Source of the DNA: Candidatus Thiodubiliella endoseptemdiera
GTDB taxonomy: Bacteria > Pseudomonadota > Gammaproteobacteria > PS1 > Pseudothioglobaceae
NCBI GenBank assembly: GCA_013416635.1
Contig: JACCHT010000001.1
Coordinates: 1,178,001-1,242,000, forward strand
DNA: 64,000 nt
Direction: 5' to 3'
The notes below the pieces were generated by a model that was given only the letters and a program-made list of their open reading frames with translations, ran no database searches and was not told the origin of the DNA. A program made the translations under genes and the position numbers. This document shows, one piece after another, positions 1-8,034 of this stretch. The stretch's first letter is position 1. Each line of letters begins with the position of its first letter.

Positions 1-133
1 CATCAAAACGCCATCTTTCATCAAATTACAAACTTTTTAAAAACACCCTTAGCCCTGCTAGGAGTGGATTTAAAAAATTTCAATTAATAAAATCTGTCAT
101 TTTGCTAATCATCCCTATTTATGCAAAGGTCTC
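1..133 (-). mobile_element. 161-bp MITE copy, cut by window edge
   Basis: Matches the other MITE copies in reverse orientation and ends in the terminal repeat TATTTATGCAAAGGTCTC. The left part lies outside the window. A small deletion is visible in the AT-rich centre compared with intact copies. Confidence 0.9.
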
Positions 134-224
134 TGAGAATATCTTTATGTTCCTTGTTAGCATATTTTGGATAGTGCATTTTAAAACTTTTATTTCATAA
201 TAGAAAACCTGTAAAATTTAATTT

Positions 225-385
225 GAGACCTTTGCATAAATATGAATAATCATCAAAACGCCATCTTTCATCAAATTACAAACTTTTTAAAAACACCCTT
301 AGCCCTGCTAGGAGTGGATTTAAAAAATTTCCAATTTAATAAAATCTGTCATTTTGCTAATCATCCCTATTTATGCAAAGGTCTC
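225..385 (-). mobile_element. 161-bp MITE, intact, TSD AATTT
   Basis: Full-length copy with terminal inverted repeats GAGACCTTTGCATAAATA and its complement. AATTT occurs directly before (220-224) and after (386-390), a clean 5-bp target duplication. It lies 113 bp upstream of cysQ, so it may affect that gene's leader. Confidence 0.95.
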
Positions 386-498
386 AATTTATAATTATTA
401 ATTGGTCCTTATGGCTTCAAACTCGGGTAAGTCCATCAAATTGCTGAGTATTTTTTTATTCTACTGCGATAGATTAGAAAAATACTTAATCACCAAGT

Positions 499-1269
499 AT
501 GACATTTGACAAAATTCTGCCACAATTAATCACACTCACTACAGAAGTTGGTGACGAGATTTTGTCGCATTACAAAACTGACATTCAGATTGAGATAAAA
601 GCAGATGAAACACCCCTCACCATTGCCGACAAACACGCCCACCAATCCATCGTTAATGCCTTATCTAAACTCACTCCAACAGTGCCAATTTTATCTGAAG
701 AGTCCGATAAAATTACCTTTAAAGAGCGTTCAAAATGGGATGAATATTGGTTAATAGACCCCTTAGATGGTACAAAAGATTTTATTGAACAGACGGGTGA
801 ATTCTGTATTTGTATTGCATACATTAAAAACCATACAGCGATTTTTGGATTGGTTTATGCACCAATTTCCCGCACTCATTATTATGGTTTTGACGGGCAA
901 TCTCATCAATATCATAATGGCAATCACAAACGCATCAAGGCATCTGCCGCCAAGCAAACATTACGCATCATTATTGGGCATCATTCATTGCACAATCCAA
1001 AATTACAGACACACCTTGCAAAATTGGGCGAATATCGATTAAATCATTTAGGCAGTGCCTTAAAGTTTTGTGAAATTGCACAAGGTAATTATGATTATTA
1101 CCCAAGATTTGGGCCTTGTTCTGAGTGGGATACCGCAGCAGGTGGGTGTATTTTACAAAATGCAGGAGGGTCTGTGGTGGATGAGAATGGCGAACCACTC
1201 AGGTACAATGCTCAGGAGAGTTTGCTGTCACCAACTTTCTTTGCCTTTGGCTTAAATAAATCTAAGTGA
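499..1269 (+). CDS. cysQ: 3'(2'),5'-bisphosphate nucleotidase CysQ
   Basis: Inositol-monophosphatase-fold phosphatase that removes the 3' phosphate from PAP/PAPS, recycling the by-product of sulfate assimilation and acyl-carrier transfer; cytoplasmic and metal-dependent. The 256-residue length is normal for CysQ. Visible metal-site motifs are SEES near residue 58, DPLDGT at 87-92 and WDTAAG from 210, the three signatures of the family. It runs convergently into nadC with an 18-bp tail-to-tail overlap. An alternative within the fold would be inositol monophosphatase, but CysQ-type spacing and the GPCSEWDTAAG block favour CysQ. Confidence 0.93.
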   Translation: MTFDKILPQLITLTTEVGDEILSHYKTDIQIEIKADETPLTIADKHAHQSIVNALSKLTPTVPILSEESDKITFKERSKWDEYWLIDPLDGTKDFIEQTGEFCICIAYIKNHTAIFGLVYAPISRTHYYGFDGQSHQYHNGNHKRIKASAAKQTLRIIIGHHSLHNPKLQTHLAKLGEYRLNHLGSALKFCEIAQGNYDYYPRFGPCSEWDTAAGGCILQNAGGSVVDENGEPLRYNAQESLLSPTFFAFGLNKSK

Positions 1270-2109
1270 TAAATCTATTGCTTGAATATTTTTGGTGATA
1301 CTGCCAGTAGAAATATAATCAATCCCCGTTTCAGCCACTGCGACAATCGTGCTTTCATTAATATTACCAGAAGCCTCTAACGGCACATTATGGTTCACCA
1401 ACTTAACAGCCCGCATCAAATCAGCCATTGAAAAATTATCACACAACACTCTATCAATAGGCACATGTAAGAGGTTCAACCTCTTACAATTATCAATATT
1501 TATTAAATCTAGTATTTCAGTGAGTTGGGGTAGGGTTTCTACCTCAACAATCAAGGGTAAATCTGGGTATTTTCTGCCTGCGGATTGCACCGCTTGTGTG
1601 ATTGAGCCAGCAGCAATAATATGGTTTTCTTTTAGCATTACGCAATCATATAATCCCATTCGGTGATTGACACCACCACCACATTGCACCGCCTGTTTTT
1701 GTGCCAATCGTAATCCAGGAAGGGTTTTTCGAGTGTCTAATAGTTGGGCGTTGGTATGTGCAATTTTATTCACCAAATACTGCGTTTGCGTTGCCACCGC
1801 ACTCAAAGTTTGCAAGAAATTGAGTGCTACCCGCTCAGCACTAATGATTGCCCTAGACGACCCCGACAAAATGGCTAAAACTTGCCCCGCCTGAATGTTG
1901 TCGCCATCGCCCAATTGCCATGCAATTTGAATAGACTCATCTAATAATAAAAACGCCATTTGTGCATATTGAGTCCCACAAATCACAGCCGATTCTCTGG
2001 CAATAATTTGTGCCGATACTATTTTGTCATCAAGCAAACTAGCAGACACATCGCCTGTACCAATATCCTCATCTAACGCCAAAGCAACAATAGCATTTAT
2101 TTTACTCAT
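1252..2109 (-). CDS. nadC: Nicotinate-nucleotide pyrophosphorylase NadC
   Basis: Converts quinolinate and PRPP to nicotinate mononucleotide in de novo NAD synthesis. The 285-residue protein carries the active-site motifs TRKTLPGLR (126-134), NHR (148-150) and MLKENH (158-163), plus EVETL and EASGNI towards the end. I start it at the ATG at 2107-2109 (MSKINAIV); an in-frame start farther upstream lies inside the MITE. Only one base separates the start codon from the MITE, so the ribosome-binding region is now MITE sequence. The uninterrupted arrangement was an overlap with the lpxB stop, so translation was probably coupled before the insertion. Confidence 0.95.
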   Translation of the reverse strand: MSKINAIVALALDEDIGTGDVSASLLDDKIVSAQIIARESAVICGTQYAQMAFLLLDESIQIAWQLGDGDNIQAGQVLAILSGSSRAIISAERVALNFLQTLSAVATQTQYLVNKIAHTNAQLLDTRKTLPGLRLAQKQAVQCGGGVNHRMGLYDCVMLKENHIIAAGSITQAVQSAGRKYPDLPLIVEVETLPQLTEILDLINIDNCKRLNLLHVPIDRVLCDNFSMADLMRAVKLVNHNVPLEASGNINESTIVAVAETGIDYISTGSITKNIQAIDLSLRFI

Positions 2110-2110
2110 A

Positions 2111-2271
2111 GAGACCTTTGCATAAATAGGGATGATTAGCAAAATGACAGATTTTATTAAATTGGAAATTTTTTAAATCCACTCCTAGCAGGGCTAAGGG
2201 TGTTTTTAAAAAGTTTGTAATTTGATGAAAGATGGCGTTTTGATGATTATTCATATTTATGCAAAGGTCTC
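2111..2271 (+). mobile_element. 161-bp MITE in the lpxB-nadC junction, TSD TCATA
   Basis: Intact copy flanked by TCATA on both sides (2106-2110 and 2272-2276). On the coding strand the duplicated TATGA contains the nadC start codon, so the insertion regenerated ATG for nadC. Removing the element and one TSD restores an ATGAGTAA overlap of nadC start and lpxB stop. Confidence 0.96.
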
Positions 2272-3359
2272 TCATAAATAAATTCACTAATAAGTCGTGC
2301 TGATTCTTCGCTGGCATTTAAATTCAGTTGTTGATGGATTTCCTTAAACGCTTGCGTTAATGTTGTTACATCGCTAGTTAAAATTTCCATAGCGTGTTTG
2401 GCAATATTTTCTCCGTTTGCCGCATCTTGAATAAGTTCCGGTACCAAGGGTTTATTGGCAATAATATTGGGCAAACTCACCCACTTAATTTTGACCAATC
2501 TGGAGGCAATAAGATAACTAAATGCCGATAATTTATACACCACCACCATCGGCACACCTAATAACGCCAACTCCAAAGCCGCTGTGCCACTAGCCACCAA
2601 CACCAAATCTACCTGTGACATCCACTGGTGTGCATCCCCTATAGAAATACTCACATTTGCTTTTGTGGCAAGTGGCTTCGCCCATCCAAGCAGTTCATCA
2701 TTTGCCAATGCTAAGTGAAATTTTAACTGTGGGTCTTGCACCGCCATCATCGCTGCTGCTGTTAACATTTCAGGCAATAATCTGGTAATTTCGCTCGCAC
2801 GAGAACCAGGCATTAATAAGATGGTTTTTGTGGCTTGGTAATTGACTCTAGGCTGTAAAGTTTCCGCCAATGGATGCCCAACAAACACCGCTCGTTGCTT
2901 ATGTTTTTGATAAAATTCTACTTCAAATGGAAACAGGCACAACACCAAGTCGGTTGATTTTTTGATTTTCTTGATTCTTGATTGTCGCCAAGCCCACACT
3001 GATGGCGAGATAAAATGCACGGTTTTAATACCCTGCTGCTTCAACCTTTTTTCAATCATAAAATTAAAATCAGGTCCATCCACACCAATAAAAACATCGG
3101 GTTTGTTGGTAGAAAAATAACCAATAACAGTTCTTCTAAGCCACAACAACGCAGGCAATTTTTTCAACACCTCGCTAAAGCCCATCACATTCACCCGCTT
3201 CTGATCCCACAACTGCACACAGCCTGCGGCAATCATCTTATCGCCAGACAGCCCCATTATTTGAATATCAATATCTTGTGCTTTTAACGCTGCCACTAAT
3301 TTAGCACCAATTAAATCGCCCGAAGTTTCAACAGCACTAATGGCAATTTTTACCGTCAT
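2247..3359 (-). CDS. lpxB: Lipid-A-disaccharide synthase LpxB
   Basis: Glycosyltransferase family 19 enzyme joining UDP-diacylglucosamine and lipid X into lipid A disaccharide at the inner membrane. The 370-residue reading frame begins with the conserved SAVETSGDLIGA block and contains VDGPDFN, SPSVWAWR, GHPLAE, LLMPGSRASEI and the C-terminal SGTAALELAL donor-site motif. The last seven residues (RPLHKYE) and stop are read from the MITE; the ancestral protein ended at ...EFIYE. It lies 6 bp downstream of yhbY in the same direction. Function is probably unaffected because only the extreme tail changed. Confidence 0.95.
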   Translation of the reverse strand: MTVKIAISAVETSGDLIGAKLVAALKAQDIDIQIMGLSGDKMIAAGCVQLWDQKRVNVMGFSEVLKKLPALLWLRRTVIGYFSTNKPDVFIGVDGPDFNFMIEKRLKQQGIKTVHFISPSVWAWRQSRIKKIKKSTDLVLCLFPFEVEFYQKHKQRAVFVGHPLAETLQPRVNYQATKTILLMPGSRASEITRLLPEMLTAAAMMAVQDPQLKFHLALANDELLGWAKPLATKANVSISIGDAHQWMSQVDLVLVASGTAALELALLGVPMVVVYKLSAFSYLIASRLVKIKWVSLPNIIANKPLVPELIQDAANGENIAKHAMEILTSDVTTLTQAFKEIHQQLNLNASEESARLISEFIYERPLHKYE

Positions 3360-3365
3360 TGAATA

Positions 3366-3668
3366 TTATTTTCTAGGGAGAATAATTTGCGGCTCTTCCT
3401 CAAACGCCCGATAAATCACCATCACGCTACCAATCACCTGTATCAAATGTGCTTTAGTAACATTAATCACCTCATCAATCATTTTTTGCCTATCGTCCCT
3501 ATCCTCTGCACGAATTTTTATTTTTAACAACTCATGCTTGGTCATTGTTGATTCCAATTCTGCCAATACCGACTCACTTAAGCCATGTTGTCCAACCATC
3601 ACAATAGGTTTAAGTGCATGTCCACGAGCGCGTAAGAATTTTTTTTGATTGTTTGTTAGTTTTTTCAT
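3366..3668 (-). CDS. yhbY: CRM-domain RNA-binding protein YhbY
   Basis: Small (100 residue) single-CRM-domain protein associated with the pre-50S ribosomal subunit. The start MKKLTNNQKKFLRARGHAL and the central loop VGQHGLSESV are typical of YhbY. The ATG overlaps the TGA of the decayed methylase at 3665 (ATGA), so yhbY now sits at the downstream edge of the defence island and may be translated from that transcript. It precedes lpxB by 6 bp. Confidence 0.93.
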   Translation of the reverse strand: MKKLTNNQKKFLRARGHALKPIVMVGQHGLSESVLAELESTMTKHELLKIKIRAEDRDDRQKMIDEVINVTKAHLIQVIGSVMVIYRAFEEEPQIILPRK

Positions 3669-4040
3669 TGTTTTTCTAAAATATGTAAATATTCAGTGGT
3701 TTTGTCCGTTTTATTAAATCGATTACTGTCTGCCTTAAATCTTTGATACTGTGTTGTAGTTAAATCATATGCACCGTATTTTTGCATTATACTTTTAATT
3801 ACTTCACTACTCATCAATCCTTCATTGTTATAACTCAAAAAATATATTGAGACCTTTGCATAAATATGAATAATCATCAAAACGCCATCTTTCATCAAAT
3901 TACAAACTTTTTAAAAACACCCTAGCCCTGCTAGAGTGGATTTAAAAATTTCCAATTAATAAAATCTGTCATTTTGCCAATCATCCCTATTTATGCAAAG
4001 GTCTCATATTGAAACTGTGCATCCTCAATTTTTTATAACT
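3665..4040 (-). pseudogene. C-terminal remnant of a D12-class adenine DNA methylase, split by a MITE
   Basis: Reading across the MITE (drop 3849-4005 and one TSD) gives a continuous frame containing DAQFQYFLSYNNEG, then KYGAYDLTTTQYQRFKAD and TTEYLHILEK. In my recollection these blocks are typical of the end of MethyltransfD12 (Dam-like) adenine methylases. The N-terminal part with the FxGxG and DPPY motifs is absent. It is the last gene of the defence island and overlaps yhbY by 4 bp. Assignment rests on remembered family patterns, not a search. Confidence 0.6.
3849..4005 (-). mobile_element. 157-bp MITE copy, TSD ATATT
   Basis: Complete ends, with four small internal deletions relative to the 161-bp form. 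ATATT flanks both sides (3844-3848 and 4006-4010). It lies inside the D12 methylase remnant. Confidence 0.93.
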
Positions 4041-4213
4041 TGTGTAAACTCATAATCCAAAATCTCAAATTCTTGATTGTCTCCATCACTAGTTTTTATC
4101 TCATTTTCTACATCGAACAACGAGGCAACCAACTGCCTTTCTATTTGCTCTTTTTTTAATGTTGATAAAATTGTAGCACTGATAAAAATTTTATATTGTT
4201 GTTTTTTTATCAT
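4025..4213 (-). CDS. Small unrecognised open frame between R-M remnants
   Basis: A 62-codon frame starting MIKKQQYKIFISATIL and ending FTQVIKN. It overlaps the start of the D12 remnant in another frame, and may be an upstream part of that same broken gene displaced by a frameshift. I recognise no family. A ribosome-binding site is not evident. Confidence 0.3.
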   Translation of the reverse strand: MIKKQQYKIFISATILSTLKKEQIERQLVASLFDVENEIKTSDGDNQEFEILDYEFTQVIKN

Positions 4214-4229
4214 TTTTATTAAAAAAATA

Positions 4230-4896
4230 AGCTCTCATCTGTTAACCTTGAAATAAATTCTGCATGATACTGCAAAACTCCTCCCGTCCATCAATTTTTA
4301 AATTATTAATAATTTGCCCATCAACAACGCCCAACCTATCCGCATTTTTTTCCAATCTTTTAGAGAATCGTATTTTTATCGGGGTAAAGTAATTAACCCG
4401 ACCCTCATATCAAATAATTTATCAAACAATGGCGATAATAAAATACCATTCTTCGGATTGAGTTTTTCTTCATTAGAACTGTGAGACCAAGGTTTAATGT
4501 GTCCTGCAGTCAATAATCTTGAATTATCAATTTTGTGATTGGGCATACCTTTCCAACATCTCTATTAACGCCCTTTTAAATTTATCCTGCCAATTCTCGT
4601 TTTACCAACCCCATTTTTTCAGTCGACTTATTCGCATCAAACAATTTCCTCCCTTTTTCACACGAAAAAGAACCTAAATCACCCTTTCAATCTCTGCCAT
4701 AAAATCTGTCAATGCGTAAACACAAGGGCAATACGAGTAAATCTATCATCTCGCTGCACTCGCTCTTGGATAGTGTTATCAGGCGTTTCACCTGTTTTTT
4801 GTCGATATTTTTCAATATTTTGATAAATTAATTTTGAGCGTGCAAAGCCACCATTATCAATCATTACTTTTCAATTGCCTCTGAATAAGTTATCAT
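4230..4896 (-). pseudogene. HNH restriction-endonuclease-like gene, multiple frameshifts
   Basis: Translating piecewise gives an N-terminal block GGFARSKLIYQNIEKYRQ ... TPDNTIQERVQRDD, then CPITKLDNSRLLTAGHIKPW, SNEEKLNPKNGILLSP and FDKLFD. The HIKPW plus NGILLSP...DKLFD pattern is that of the HNH_2 nuclease domain seen in stand-alone type II-like restriction enzymes. A start at 4894-4896 is preceded by an AGGAG-type site at about 4904-4908. The frame is broken in at least four places, so no protein is expected. Position next to an adenine methylase tail suggests a former restriction-modification pair. Confidence 0.65.
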
Positions 4897-5000
4897 GTCA
4901 TTACTCCTTAATTGCCACCAATATCTTAATAGTATAGCAACATTAAACGGTTGTTCTTTCTACAATTCAATTGTAAATAAAATATTTATATATTTCCCAA

Positions 5001-5575
5001 TCATTTTGCATCCTTGCTAAAATTTAATGTTCCTTTTGTCCCTCTGTCTGTCCAATAATGACCTTTTAATTTTTCATTTGCATAATCAATATCAAGTATT
5101 GCAGTACCAAAATGATTAGGGTTACTTCTCTTTCTGGCGAATTAACTTCGCCGCCATATGAATATACCAATCTTAATCGTTGTCTCTCCTTATCTACATC
5201 AAATTGACAAACAAAACTGCTACTTTCTATTTTATCGGTTGACAATAAACAGTGTATATAAATAAACGATTGCCGTATCTTTAGTGTTGCTTGTATTTCA
5301 GGCGTTGATTCCCTGTTTCTGGATTTTCCCAAGTAGATATTATTTTACCTTGCCATATGCCATTTAAATCGGAAGGGTACAAGTTTGTCGTAAAGAAAAT
5401 GCCATTTCAAATATACTCAACAAATAGGTATATAAAAAGACCGTCAAAAGTAAAGTATTGCTATCAGTTTCAAATGTCCAAAGAATACTTTTTGAATTTA
5501 CAGGGAAACTTCAGCAGCAACCCAATATACCAACATTGAAAACAATATCAATATCCATAAATATGCTTTCTTATT
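5001..5575 (-). pseudogene. cap15: Cap15-like CBASS effector, frameshifted
   Basis: The C-terminal domain reads DLNGIWQGKIISTWENPETG, then IRQSFIYIHCLLSTDKIESS, VDKERQRLRLVYSYGGE, GTAILDIDYANEKLKGHYW and TDRGTKGTLNFSKDAK. This succession of strands resembles the beta-barrel cyclic-nucleotide receptor domain of Cap15, in which an N-terminal membrane part is activated by a CD-NTase product. Hydrophobic stretches occur in the upstream 200 bp but in shifting frames. It directly follows the CD-NTase C-terminal half. Call is from remembered family pattern plus context; at least three frame breaks make it non-functional. Confidence 0.6.
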
Positions 5576-6055
5576 TAAGTGGTTCAATTGTTAAATTCCA
5601 TATAATGCCACACTTGTCCTAAAACTGATTTACTATATCTATATTCCATTTTATCATTACTAAAAAGATAAAAGCATCTCTGATACTTCTCCCATTCTTC
5701 ACACTCAATTTCTTGCTCTGGAGTTGCGAAATACAAATGTCTAATAGATTCTTGCACTCTACTTCGTGAGTATCATTTTCATTGAAAATACTATCGGTAC
5801 ATTCCATAATAAACACTCAATTAAAATGAAGAAATGTTTCCATCAACAGGTTCACCGTTCTCAATCATGTGGTATCTAATTTTCTTTAAAACCCTAGTAG
5901 TTCGTTTAAATCGTCTTTGAGTGTCGGCATTCTTCTTTTTGCCATTATCAATGTGTTGTTTTGGGTAACTGATTGTATCATCACTCATTTTGAGTATCAA
6001 TTTTATGTCCTTTACATTACCCGAAAACCTCAAACAACTTTCTAAATTTTCTTAT
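5576..6055 (-). pseudogene. CD-NTase (CBASS nucleotidyltransferase), C-terminal half
   Basis: Contains SYPKQHIDNGKKKNADTQ, RRFKRTTRVLKKIRYHMIE, then in other frames SARIYRHLYFATPEQEIE and QRCFYLFSNDKMEYRYS. These match the helical C-terminal part of CD-NTase enzymes that make cyclic oligonucleotide alarms. The N-terminal catalytic half is at 7440-7783 and the gap is filled by an IS3 element. Frameshifts are present besides the insertion. Together with the Cap15-like gene downstream it forms a dead type I CBASS operon. Confidence 0.65.
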
Positions 6056-7270
6056 ATAGCAAACCCTAAAGCCCTCTTCTTTTTCTGATCAATTTTATAC
6101 TTTCTTGATACACATCCATTGGTTTTTTATATTTCAATGTTTCATGGAATCTTGGTGATTATAAAACTCAATATAATCATCTACATCTGTTAACTCACTG
6201 ATAGTTTGGTATTCGTTTAAATAAATCCTTTCACATTTAGCACTTCTCCGAGCGTTCAATGCAGATATTATCTGTGGCTCTGCCTTTGCCGTCCATTGAG
6301 ATAGTAATACCCAGTTTTTGAGTCGCTTGGTGTCACCTCACCGGTGTATTGACTGCCTTGATCGGTATTAAATATCTCTGGGTGCGGGTATTTTTCTAAA
6401 GCATCGTTGAGTACGCTCATCCTAACTGTGAATCCATTGTGTTGATATTCTGTGTGATAAAACAGCCTGAATGCCAATCAATAATAGCAGCCATATACGC
6501 CATACCTCCCGCAATCTTAATGTAGGTGATGTCTGTACTCCAAACTGATTAGCGTGGTTAATACCAGAGACCTCGAAGCTTATAACTGTATTTTTATGTG
6601 CTTGATTGGTATGGCTGTATTAACCTGTTTAACCGCTAACACCGCTTTTAACCCCAACGCTTGGCGATAACGAGCCACTGTGTTTAAACTTACCTTGTAA
6701 CCGTCTTCAAGTAGTTGTTGATGCACTTTTTCTCACCGTAAATAGGTATTTGTTCAAACACCTTGGTGATATGAGATTTAATTTTATCTTTACGCACATT
6801 GGTACGCGGTGTGTAATATAACACTCCTGTTAATGCTCAACAGTTGGCATTGTGATTAATTGATAAAGGTTGTGTTGCAGATGTTGAAGACGGCTAAGTC
6901 AACAATTGTTTAAGATTAGATAAGCTTCCAAGCTTTTAGCTTTTTGCTAACATTCCTTCTTCGGTTACCTTGCTCTACCAGAGCTTTAAGCGCTCATTTT
7001 GTTTTGTGATTTAACAAGCTCTTCTTTGTATTCTTTAACCGCCTTGGATGGCTCCATGCAATTTCAGCATTAACTTAAGGAAGGTTTTTCCAGTTTTGTA
7101 GGTTTTGTGGAAGGATGTTATGCTTGCTAGCAATCTGTACCAAGGTACTTTCTTATTTTGTAATAACTCAAGCACTAATTTTGTTTTAAATGCTGGGTGT
7201 ATTTGGTTCGTTTTTACTCATTTTTTTTACTCCGATTTTTTTGTTTAGTTTAACGGGTTTGAAATAAGAG
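6056..7270 (-). mobile_element. IS3-family element, heavily decayed, inside the CD-NTase gene
   Basis: The transposase tail contains IFNTDQGSQYT and an RMSVLNDAL segment typical of the IS3 OrfB integrase domain; farther upstream are OrfA-like pieces (start MSKNEPNTPSI, with LVQIASKHNILPQNLQNWK). Frames change every 50-150 bp. Flanking CAAACCC / GGGTTTG tracts at about 6060 and 7253 may be its ends. The insertion separates N- and C-terminal halves of the CD-NTase, so it is the likely first inactivating event there. Confidence 0.7.
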
Positions 7271-7439
7271 TTTAGATTGTTGTCTGCAAATTGTTGGGGT
7301 TTATACTTCAATATAATTATCTGGATTTTGCTATTATGAGTAACGATAATTTCTATATGAAAACACGGAACTGCATCGGCTTCAATATGATAAGAATTGG
7401 ACTTAATTTTTATTGACTTATTCTTATATTATATTTTCA

Positions 7440-7783
7440 TTACTAAATTTATTTTGAAAGTGCTTTATAACCGCACTTCTGTAAGTGGAAAGTCATAGTT
7501 GCTAGCACTAAACCCGTAATCTTCTTTGTTAACCCATTTGGATACTCTGCACTAAATGTATCTTTAAGCATGATACAGATATCTATATCACTATTAGCCC
7601 TAACATTTGTGTTATTGGCATACGAACCTTGTACAAAAATTTTATATCTTTTGTGCTTAGCTGATCACTATTATTAATCGCATCTTTAATCATGCTAATG
7701 GCACGAGATATTCTTTTGCTCTTTTCGCTTGTACTTGCTGCCCTGCTCCAAGCTGAAAGTGTACTTTCTGAAAACTTTGCCAC
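7440..7783 (-). pseudogene. CD-NTase (CBASS nucleotidyltransferase), N-terminal catalytic half
   Basis: Reads MAKFSESTLSAWSRAAS, then AISMIKDAINNSDQLSTKDI, and after a one-base shift FVQGSYANNTNVRANSDID. GSYANNTNVR...DID is the nucleotidyltransferase active-site signature (GS plus two Asp). The frame continues as VMLKDTFSAEYPNGLTKK-type sequence to about 7440, where homology stops before the IS3 remnant. Upstream lies the methylase, same strand. Confidence 0.7.
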
Positions 7784-7876
7784 AATGAAAACTCCTTTTT
7801 TATAAATAAATCTTATGCGGTTGCTTGATAATTTTCATATAGTCCCTGTTTGAAACCTTTCTCTCTTAGATAAATA

Positions 7877-8025
7877 ATACTATTTTATAAGTAATGAGAC
7901 AAAGCACTGGTTCTTTCTCTTTTTGCGTGTTAAAAACCAAGGATAGTAATAAGTATCCTTGATTTTTTAACACGCTAAAACAAACAATTATCAGCACTTT
8001 TTGTCCCATTACTTAAAAATGGTAT
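7877..8025. repeat. 149-bp near-perfect palindromic element
   Basis: Outer arms read ATACTATTTTATAAGTAATG and the complement of ATACCATTTTTAAGTAATGG; the inner stem pairs GCGTGTTAAAAA-CAAGGATA with its complement around a short loop. It looks like a second, different foldback MITE. It sits in the gap between the methylase and the CD-NTase. I see no clear target duplication. Confidence 0.6.
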
Positions 8026-8034
8026 AAGTTATCA

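Noticed and set aside
2009-2142. Upstream nadC start inside the MITE (MLIIPIYAKVSM...)
   Set aside because: The first eleven residues derive from the MITE end; MSKINAIV matches the family start and the pre-insertion junction.
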